A stretch of DNA of 64,000 nucleotides from Aliidiomarina sedimenti (lineage in GTDB: Bacteria; Pseudomonadota; Gammaproteobacteria; Enterobacterales; Alteromonadaceae), in contig NZ_PIPN01000007.1 of assembly GCF_003986955.1 (NCBI RefSeq), forward strand, positions 1 through 64,000, in the 5' to 3' direction. Shown piece after piece: positions 57,654 to 64,000 of this stretch (position 1 is the first letter of the stretch; each line of letters starts with the position of its first letter). The notes beneath the pieces are model-generated. The model was not told the DNA's origin and made no database searches. It worked only from the letters and a program-made list of their open reading frames with translations. Position numbers and translations under genes: made by a program.

Positions 57654-58097
57654 ATGAACCACTTTTTACTTCAGCATTACGATTGGCTTAAAGCGCTGCA
57701 TATTATTTTTATGGTCGCCTGGTTCGCGGGTATTTTTTATCTGCCACGGATCTTTGTCTACCACGCTGAGACGACTGATACGTCTGTTCAGGCACAATTA
57801 AAGGTGATGCAGCGACGTCTGCTCTTCTTTGTGACCCCTTTTGCACTTCTCACCCTTATATTTGGCTTGCTGATGACGTACGCCCTGGCCACTGTCAGCA
57901 GTCTGCCAGTGTGGCTGCACATTAAATTTGCCCTGGTAGCGTTGCTGTATATCTACCATGGCTACTGTTTCCGCTTGCTTCGCACCTTTGCTAATGACGC
58001 CAATACCCGCAGCGGCAAGTGGTACCGTGTGTTTAATGAGGTTCCGGTACTCATCCTCTTTGCAGTGGTGTTATTAGCGGTGATCAAGCCCTGGTGA
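57654..58097 (+). CDS. hemJ: protoporphyrinogen IX oxidase HemJ
   Basis: A 147-residue, four-span membrane protein. ALHIIFMVAWFAGIFYLPRI carries H16 and R32, which fit the conserved haem- or substrate-binding residues of HemJ. HemJ converts protoporphyrinogen IX to protoporphyrin IX and replaces HemG/HemY in many bacteria. The start at 57654 is chosen because the N-terminus then matches HemJ; the ribosome binding site is poor. hemL of the same pathway is at 59173. A related CopD-like membrane protein of unknown role is the alternative. Confidence 0.85.
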   Translation: MNHFLLQHYDWLKALHIIFMVAWFAGIFYLPRIFVYHAETTDTSVQAQLKVMQRRLLFFVTPFALLTLIFGLLMTYALATVSSLPVWLHIKFALVALLYIYHGYCFRLLRTFANDANTRSGKWYRVFNEVPVLILFAVVLLAVIKPW

Positions 58098-58149
58098 TCT
58101 GCTATCATGCAGTGCCAGCATGCTTTTAACCAGTTGGGGACTCCATACG

Positions 58150-59163
58150 ATGCATTTCACCGGCGCCAATATCCTTTCGGTCAAACAATTTGATGCTGAA
58201 GCCATTCAACAAGTATTTTCTATTGCAGATCAGATGCAGCCCTATGCACACCGGAGAAAACGGACCAAAGTGCTGGATGGTGCGATTCTGGGCAACCTGT
58301 TTTTCGAGCCATCCACCCGGACCCGGGTCAGTTTTGGTACCGCTTTCAACCTGCTCGGCGGCGAAGTCCGCGAAACCACAGGCATGGAAAGCTCGGCCAT
58401 TGCCAAGGGCGAGTCACTCTACGACACCGCCCGGGTGCTTTCGAGTTATAGCGATATTATCGCTATGCGTCATCCAAAAGCCGGCTCTGTAGCAGAGTTT
58501 GCCGATGGTAGCCGGGTCCCTGTGATCAATGGCGGGGACGGTGCCAACGAGCACCCCACTCAGGCCTTATTAGACTTATATACCATTCAAAAAGAGCTGC
58601 TACACAATCAGCTGACGGTAGACGGGATGCATATCTGTATGGTGGGTGACCTCAAATACGGACGCACGGTGCACTCGCTGTCGAAGCTGTTGTCGATGTA
58701 TAAGAACGTCCGTTTCACCCTGATTTCGCCGCGCGAACTGTCTATGCCAGACGACATCCTGAGTATTCTGGATAGCGCTGGTCACCGGGTCACCGTCACC
58801 GAAAAAATTGAAGGCTCGCTGGATGCCGACATCGTCTACCAGACCCGCATTCAGCAGGAGCGTTTTGCTAATTTGCAGGACGCTGATCAATACCGCGGAA
58901 AATTCCGTTTAAATCATGAAATCTATACCCGGCACTACAAGCCAAATACCGTCATTATGCATCCGTTACCACGTGATTCGCGTGCCGAAGCCAATGAGCT
59001 CGACAACGATTTGAATCAAAATCCGAACCTGGCCATTTTCCGCCAGGCCGATAACGGTGTGCTGATTCGAATGGCACTTTTCGCGCTCACCTTGGGCGTA
59101 GAAAATTTGCTGCAAAAATACGAAACCGACGTTGTTTGGCACAGTGCCAAAGCCAATCTTTAA
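58150..59163 (+). CDS. pyrB: aspartate carbamoyltransferase
   Basis: A 337-residue enzyme that joins carbamoyl phosphate and aspartate in pyrimidine synthesis. The carbamoyl-phosphate site FEPSTRTRVSF, GANEHPTQALLDLYTI and MHPLPRD are typical. It is longer than E. coli PyrB (311), with a C-terminal extension like that of Shewanella-type enzymes. No pyrI regulatory subunit or pyrC-like partner lies next to it. The start at 58150 is chosen over 58120 because the N-terminus then matches relatives. The aspartate-binding loop lies around residues 230-240. Confidence 0.93.
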   Translation: MHFTGANILSVKQFDAEAIQQVFSIADQMQPYAHRRKRTKVLDGAILGNLFFEPSTRTRVSFGTAFNLLGGEVRETTGMESSAIAKGESLYDTARVLSSYSDIIAMRHPKAGSVAEFADGSRVPVINGGDGANEHPTQALLDLYTIQKELLHNQLTVDGMHICMVGDLKYGRTVHSLSKLLSMYKNVRFTLISPRELSMPDDILSILDSAGHRVTVTEKIEGSLDADIVYQTRIQQERFANLQDADQYRGKFRLNHEIYTRHYKPNTVIMHPLPRDSRAEANELDNDLNQNPNLAIFRQADNGVLIRMALFALTLGVENLLQKYETDVVWHSAKANL

Positions 59164-59172
59164 GAGGTACTC

Positions 59173-60459
59173 ATGTCACGTTCAAGCGAACTTTTTAGTA
59201 AAGCTCAACACAGTATTCCAGGTGGCGTGAATTCGCCAGTACGCGCCTTTACCGGCGTCGGCGGCGACCCGATATTCTTCGAGCGTGCGAACGGCCCCTA
59301 CATGTTCGATGTAGACGGTAACCGTTACATTGACTACGTCGGCTCCTGGGGCCCGATGATTTTAGGTCATAACTTTCCGGCTATTCGCGATGCGGCGATT
59401 GAAGCTGCGGAACGCGGTCTCAGTTTCGGCACCCCAACCGCGATTGAAATTACCATGGCTGAAAAGATCATTGAAATCGTCCCATCGATAGAAAAGGTGC
59501 GCATGGTCAACTCAGGCACCGAAGCCACCATGAGTGCGATTCGCCTGGCTCGCGGCTACACCAAACGAGATAAGATCCTCAAGTTTGAAGGCTGCTACCA
59601 CGGTCATGTGGATTCACTGCTGGTTAAAGCCGGTTCCGGCGCCCTCACCTTAGGTACACCAAACTCACCGGGTATTCCTGCCGACCTGGCACAGCACACG
59701 CTGACAGTGAGCTTTAATAACCTTGAGGAAGTGAACGAGGTATTTGAGCAGTACGGTGACCAGATTGCCTGTATTATCGTTGAACCCGTGGCTGGCAATA
59801 TGAACTGCATCCCGCCTCAGCCCGGGTTCTTAGAAGGCTTACGCAAAGTCTGTGACGACAATGGTTCAGTGCTGATCTTTGACGAAGTCATGACCGGTTT
59901 CCGGGTCGCACCGGGCGGGGCTCAGCAATACTATGCGATTACCCCGGACTTAACCTGCTTAGGTAAGGTTATTGGCGGCGGCATGCCAGTGGGTGCTTTC
60001 GGTGGTAAACGCGAAATCATGGACCATATCGCTCCAACCGGTCCGGTTTATCAGGCAGGCACTCTGTCCGGTAACCCGGTCGCTATGGCCGCGGGCCTGG
60101 CGGCACTAAACGCACTGCAGGAGCCCGGTCGTTACGAACAAATGAATCGCTCGGTGGAAATGCTGGTCAAGGGCCTCCAGGATGCTGCCGACGAAGCCGG
60201 TATTCCATTAAGCATTAACCATGTCGGTGGTATGTTCGGCTTTTTCTTCACCGACAAAGACAAGGTGACCAGCTTTGCAGACGCGACAGCCTGCAACATG
60301 GATCATTTTAAAGCCTTTTATCACCAAATGCTGAAACGTGGTGTGTATCTCGCGCCAAGCGCCTTTGAAACCGGTTTTATGTCGATGCTGCACAGCGATG
60401 CTGACATCGAACAAACCATTCAGGCTGCTCGTGAGTCCTTCGCCGCGCTGAATAAATAA
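59173..60459 (+). CDS. hemL: glutamate-1-semialdehyde 2,1-aminomutase
   Basis: A 428-residue PLP enzyme that turns glutamate-1-semialdehyde into 5-aminolevulinate, the second step of haem synthesis by the C5 pathway. The PLP lysine is K265 in [17 protein letters not shown], identical in position to E. coli HemL. Other motifs are [19 protein letters not shown] and the [11 protein letters not shown] metal/PLP loop. Length is near E. coli HemL (426). AGAGG precedes the start. It begins nine bases after pyrB, so the two are probably co-transcribed. Confidence 0.98.
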   Translation: MSRSSELFSKAQHSIPGGVNSPVRAFTGVGGDPIFFERANGPYMFDVDGNRYIDYVGSWGPMILGHNFPAIRDAAIEAAERGLSFGTPTAIEITMAEKIIEIVPSIEKVRMVNSGTEATMSAIRLARGYTKRDKILKFEGCYHGHVDSLLVKAGSGALTLGTPNSPGIPADLAQHTLTVSFNNLEEVNEVFEQYGDQIACIIVEPVAGNMNCIPPQPGFLEGLRKVCDDNGSVLIFDEVMTGFRVAPGGAQQYYAITPDLTCLGKVIGGGMPVGAFGGKREIMDHIAPTGPVYQAGTLSGNPVAMAAGLAALNALQEPGRYEQMNRSVEMLVKGLQDAADEAGIPLSINHVGGMFGFFFTDKDKVTSFADATACNMDHFKAFYHQMLKRGVYLAPSAFETGFMSMLHSDADIEQTIQAARESFAALNK

Positions 60460-60565
60460 GCCTGGCGTTAGTGCCCGCCCGACTGGTCTGCTTGCGTCCT
60501 GCGCACGGGCGACCTATCATCGGGCGGCATATTCTACCCTTGTTTTAGTCGTCGAAAGGTATTTC

Positions 60566-62260
60566 ATGGCCGAAAAGAAAGTCGAACACCCACTGTATAT
60601 CCCCCATGCTGGTCCTTCTTTGCTGGAGACGCCTTTATTGAATAAAGGCAGTGCCTTTAGCCGTGAAGAGCGAATTGCTTTTAACCTGACCGGCTTATTG
60701 CCGCCGCGCTATGAAACCATCGAAGAACAGGTTCGGCGAGCGTACATGCAGTACTCAAGCTTTGAAACGCCGATGAATAAGCATATTTATTTGCGCGCTA
60801 TTCAGGATAATAACGAAACCGTATTTTATCGTTTGCTGGTCGATCACCTCGAAGAGATGATGCCGATAATATACACCCCGACAGTTGGCGATGCCTGTGA
60901 GCAGTTCTCTGATATTTACCGCAGTTCACGGGGCTTATTCCTGTCCTATGCTGAACGCGAGCAGATGGATGATATTCTGCGCAACGCAACCAAACGCCGG
61001 GTTAAAGTCATTGTCGTGACCGACGGCGAACGTATTCTGGGGCTGGGTGACCAGGGCATCGGCGGGATGGGCATCCCGATTGGTAAGCTCTCGCTGTATA
61101 CCGCCTGTGGCGGCATCAGCCCGGCTTACACCTTACCTATCATGCTCGATGTGGGCACCGACAACGAGAAGCTACTCAATGACCCCATGTACATGGGGGC
61201 CCGGCATAAACGTATTCGCGGCAAAGAGTATGATGAGTTCGTCGAGACCTTTATTCGCTCACTGCAACGGCGCTGGCCAGACGCCATGATCCAGTTTGAG
61301 GATTTCGCCCAACCCAATGCAATGCCGATTCTAAACCGCTATCGTGATGAGATCTGTTGTTTTAACGACGATATTCAGGGCACTGCGGCGGTTACCGTTG
61401 GCACCTTGCTGGCCGCCTGCAAAGTTAAGAATCAAAAGCTTAGTGAGCAAAAGATCGTTTTTGTCGGCGCAGGTTCCGCTGGCTGCGGTATCGCCGAACA
61501 GATTATTGATCAGATGATCGCAGAAGGTATCAGCGATGCTCAGGCGCGTTCACAAGTGTACATGGTCGATCGCTATGGCTTGCTGGTGAATGGCATGCAG
61601 GGGTTGCGCGACTTCCAGCAGGCGCTGGTTCAATCCGACAAAACCATTGGTGAGTGGCAGTTTGCCGGCGACTATCCGTCGTTGCTGGATGTGATGTACT
61701 GCGCTGAACCGACCGTCCTGATTGGCGTTTCTGGTCAGCGGGGGTTATTCACTGAACAAGTGATTCAGGCGATGCATCAAAGCTGCGCGCGACCGATTAT
61801 TTTCCCATTATCGAATCCGTCACGTAATGTCGAAGCGACACCGGAGCAGGTCATCGAATGGACTCGTGGCGAGGCCATTGTCGCCACCGGTAGTCCCTTT
61901 GCACCCGTCGTGTATGAAGACCGTTATTACCCCATAGCTCAGTGCAACAACAGCTATATTTTCCCTGGTATTGGCCTTGGCGTTCTGGCTGCGCGTGCCA
62001 ACCGCATCACCAATGAGATGCTGATGGCAGCGAGTCAGATGCTGGCCGAATCGTCACCCGCGGTGCAGGAAACCGGAACCGATTTACTGCCGCCGATTAC
62101 CAGCATCAGTGACCTCAGCAAGCGTATTGCTTTTGCTGTTGGCAAAGTTGCGCAGGAGCAGGGTCATGCTCTTGAAGTGCCTGATGAGCTGCTCCAGGAA
62201 CGCATCGATGCAAATTTCTGGCGCCCTGCGTACCGTGAATACAAACGGGTTAGTATCTGA
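60566..62260 (+). CDS. maeA: NAD-dependent malic enzyme
   Basis: A 564-residue malic enzyme that decarboxylates malate to pyruvate with reduction of NAD. The N-terminal signature [13 protein letters not shown], the catalytic region [20 protein letters not shown], and [19 protein letters not shown] are seen, as is the NAD-site loop [16 protein letters not shown]. Length matches E. coli MaeA (565). It has its own promoter gap of 106 bases after hemL, in which a GC-rich inverted repeat is present, and a strong terminator. Confidence 0.96.
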   Translation: MAEKKVEHPLYIPHAGPSLLETPLLNKGSAFSREERIAFNLTGLLPPRYETIEEQVRRAYMQYSSFETPMNKHIYLRAIQDNNETVFYRLLVDHLEEMMPIIYTPTVGDACEQFSDIYRSSRGLFLSYAEREQMDDILRNATKRRVKVIVVTDGERILGLGDQGIGGMGIPIGKLSLYTACGGISPAYTLPIMLDVGTDNEKLLNDPMYMGARHKRIRGKEYDEFVETFIRSLQRRWPDAMIQFEDFAQPNAMPILNRYRDEICCFNDDIQGTAAVTVGTLLAACKVKNQKLSEQKIVFVGAGSAGCGIAEQIIDQMIAEGISDAQARSQVYMVDRYGLLVNGMQGLRDFQQALVQSDKTIGEWQFAGDYPSLLDVMYCAEPTVLIGVSGQRGLFTEQVIQAMHQSCARPIIFPLSNPSRNVEATPEQVIEWTRGEAIVATGSPFAPVVYEDRYYPIAQCNNSYIFPGIGLGVLAARANRITNEMLMAASQMLAESSPAVQETGTDLLPPITSISDLSKRIAFAVGKVAQEQGHALEVPDELLQERIDANFWRPAYREYKRVSI

Positions 62261-62282
62261 TGGTAAGCACGTCATACACAGC

Positions 62283-62310
62283 AAGGGCCGCATAAAGCGG
62301 CCCTTTTTTT
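62283..62310 (+). terminator. rho-independent terminator of maeA
   Basis: AAGGGCCGC/GCGGCCCTT with a five-base loop is followed by a run of U on the plus strand. On the minus strand the tail is poor, so it mainly serves maeA and less the convergent mrcB gene ending at 62323. Confidence 0.92.
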
Positions 62311-62322
62311 AATACCTGTCAA

Positions 62323-64000
62323 TTAGCCACCGAACAGGCGCTGCAGCCAGTTCGGTTCATCGTCATCCTCTTCATCGTCTTCATTACCTGCGCAGCGCCC
62401 ATTAGCCGGCTCACGGTACTGATGACTAGGCAGACGTAACGCTCCGCCGCATTCCAGGCCCACTGGCAGGCCGCTAAGACGGTCGAATGCACCTGTGCTA
62501 AGTGTCGCCGGCAGGGTTCTCTGCAATGGCTCAACACCGGTCTGGTTCCACAAATCAGCAGCGACCAGCAAGGCACCATTACTGCCAGTCAAGCCTATCG
62601 GTTGATTGTCATCCCGGCCTAACCAGACCGTGGTTAATAAACGGTCGTCGAAGGAAACAAACCAGCTGTCACGCAGCTCATTGGTCGAACCCGTTTTGCC
62701 TGCAAGTCCTGTTTCACCGACCATGGTGGTTAACGCGCGGGCGGTGCCTTCCTGCACCACCCCTTGTAACGCAAAGGTATTCAGGTAGGCGCTGGTTTCG
62801 GTAAAAACCCGCTGTGCACGTCGTTGCTGTCGGTATAGCTGTTGGCCCCAGTGAGTAGAAACGGCTTCAATACTGGTTAATCGCTGTTGTTCACCGCGAT
62901 TCGCCAGCACACTGTAGATCTGGCTAACCTCGACAGGGGACATGTCCACCGCACCTAACAGCAGCGACGGATACGCGTGAGTGCCGGTGGCAAAGCCTGC
63001 ATTGTACAGCCGCTCTCGCACTTGCCCGACACCTATATCCATGCCAACACGGATAGCCGGCACATTACGTGACTCTATATAACTCTGATACAGTGTCACC
63101 GGCCCTTTGAACTCGCCATCAAAGTTGCGTGGCGTCCATTCCCGATCACGTTCATCTATCAAGGTTAACGGACTGTCATCGATCAGCGTTTCGAGCCGAT
63201 AAGAAGCGGGATCTTCCAACGCCAGGGTGTAGGTAAAAGGTTTAATCAATGAGCCAATCGGTCGCTTGGCGTCAAGCGCACGGTTGAAACCGCCAGTGGT
63301 GTCACCTGCAGTCCCTGCCAATGCCCGTATCACGCCTTGCTGATGGTCACTGACCACAATAGCGCCTTCCAACTCGGCGACATCAACCCGCCCGCCACGA
63401 CGCTGAAGTGCTTGCTCTGCCTGTGCCTGCAAATAAGGGTCGAGGTGAGTAAACACTCGCAAACCGGTTTGCTGCCACTCGCGACCGGGAACCAGCTGAC
63501 GCAGCTCGCGTTGCACCAGGTCGACATAATCAGGTCGGTCGCCGAGTACCAGGCGCGAACTTTCACGACGCAAGAGCGGAGCATCCAGTGCAGCCAGATA
63601 GTGGACCTGGGAAATTAACTGTTTCTCGTACATCAGTCGCAATACGACTTCGCGTCGCTTTATTGCATTCTCGGGCTGGCGTCGCGGGTCATACAGACTT
63701 GGTCCTTTGACCATTCCGACCAGCAACGCAATTTCAGCAGCGCTCAAATCCTCAACCGCTTTGCCGAAAAAGTACTGCGAAGCCAGCCCCACACCATGAA
63801 TAGCATGCCCCCGATCCTGGCCAAAGTAGACCTCGTTAAAGTAGGCTTCGAGGATTTCGTCTTTGCTAAAGCGGTAGTCCAGGCTCAACGCCATCAAGGC
63901 TTCCTTGAACTTTCGACTGAGGTTCTGAGCCCGGCTTAAGTACATGTTTTTGACCAGTTGCTGGGTCAGGGTACTGCCTCCCTGCACCGTCCGCCCTGCA
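62323..64000 (-). CDS. mrcB: penicillin-binding protein 1B, C-terminal part
   Basis: The last ~559 residues of a bifunctional peptidoglycan synthase; the 5' part lies beyond the right edge. The visible part begins inside the GT51 glycosyltransferase domain (GRTVQGGSTLTQQLVKNMYL, EAYFNEVYFGQ), then an inter-domain UB2H-type neighbour is past the edge, and the transpeptidase domain has SLIKPF (nucleophile Ser), ESRN and KTGSTNE. The C-terminus is unusual, with a Cys pair (ECGG, GRCAG) and an acidic run before NWLQRLFGG. The name PBP1B over PBP1A is by motif likeness to E. coli MrcB; activators LpoB/LpoA are not in the window. Confidence 0.93.
   Translation of the reverse strand, partial: AGRTVQGGSTLTQQLVKNMYLSRAQNLSRKFKEALMALSLDYRFSKDEILEAYFNEVYFGQDRGHAIHGVGLASQYFFGKAVEDLSAAEIALLVGMVKGPSLYDPRRQPENAIKRREVVLRLMYEKQLISQVHYLAALDAPLLRRESSRLVLGDRPDYVDLVQRELRQLVPGREWQQTGLRVFTHLDPYLQAQAEQALQRRGGRVDVAELEGAIVVSDHQQGVIRALAGTAGDTTGGFNRALDAKRPIGSLIKPFTYTLALEDPASYRLETLIDDSPLTLIDERDREWTPRNFDGEFKGPVTLYQSYIESRNVPAIRVGMDIGVGQVRERLYNAGFATGTHAYPSLLLGAVDMSPVEVSQIYSVLANRGEQQRLTSIEAVSTHWGQQLYRQQRRAQRVFTETSAYLNTFALQGVVQEGTARALTTMVGETGLAGKTGSTNELRDSWFVSFDDRLLTTVWLGRDDNQPIGLTGSNGALLVAADLWNQTGVEPLQRTLPATLSTGAFDRLSGLPVGLECGGALRLPSHQYREPANGRCAGNEDDEEDDDEPNWLQRLFGG

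Overview
The window is chromosomal DNA of a gammaproteobacterium. The gene content and order (rpsU-dnaG-rpoD; tkt-epd-pgk-fba; rapA-rluA-djlA; lptD-surA-pdxA-rsmA-apaG-apaH; tyrS-mepM-anmK; hemJ, pyrB, hemL, maeA, mrcB) fit the Alteromonadales. Several lineage-flavoured proteins (TonB receptor, DUF481, DUF3718, a 104-residue unknown) suggest Idiomarinaceae, which is inference, not proof. Almost everything right of 3.4 kb is ordinary, tightly packed core genome.

Layout. 1-225: right-hand end of an IS3-family element. 226-2800: a run of small leftward genes separated by sites that read as integron attC recombination sites. There are four complete cassettes, including a TIR-domain protein, and a fifth cut by the IS. 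No integrase gene is visible, so this looks like a cluster of attC sites lacking an integrase (CALIN). 2801-3285: non-coding, ending at a tRNA-Ile(CAU) gene. 3.5-9.6 kb: a membrane protein, a secreted nuclease that appears to have lost its C-terminus, and a TonB-dependent receptor. 9.8-14 kb: macromolecular synthesis operon rpsU-dnaG-rpoD. 14.1-18.6 kb: PilZ protein, large membrane Ser/Thr kinase, small unknown. 18.7-27.7 kb: tgt facing a long leftward run tkt-epd-pgk-fba-DUF481-cNMP-binding protein-queA. 27.9-33.2 kb: metK-rsmE, gshB, yqgE-ruvX, a small unknown and a transglutaminase-like protein. 33.2-41.5 kb: PIN-PhoH ATPase, rapA-rluA, DUF3530 protein, djlA, murU-amgK. 41.7-48.4 kb: outer-membrane biogenesis and ribosome maturation operon. 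48.5-50.5 kb: chemoreceptor. 50.6-57.6 kb: tyrS, mepM-anmK, pepQ, DUF3718 protein, erpA, DUF6776 protein. 57.7-64 kb: hemJ, pyrB, hemL, maeA and the C-terminal part of PBP1b.

Functional links. Peptidoglycan turnover recurs: MepM endopeptidase, AnmK, AmgK, MurU and PBP1b. AmgK-MurU lie divergent from lptD, and AnmK is in the same window, so an anhydro-MurNAc to UDP-MurNAc salvage route is likely. LptD, SurA and DjlA serve the envelope. HemJ and HemL serve haem synthesis. metK has a perfect MetJ half-site. The tRNA queuosine enzymes Tgt and QueA face each other with overlapping stop codons.

The most interesting part is the cassette array at the left edge, especially the TIR-domain gene with an intact putative catalytic glutamate. 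It is a candidate abortive-infection NADase carried as a mobile cassette. The array and its attC sites were called by eye from core motifs and folding symmetry and need covariance-model confirmation.
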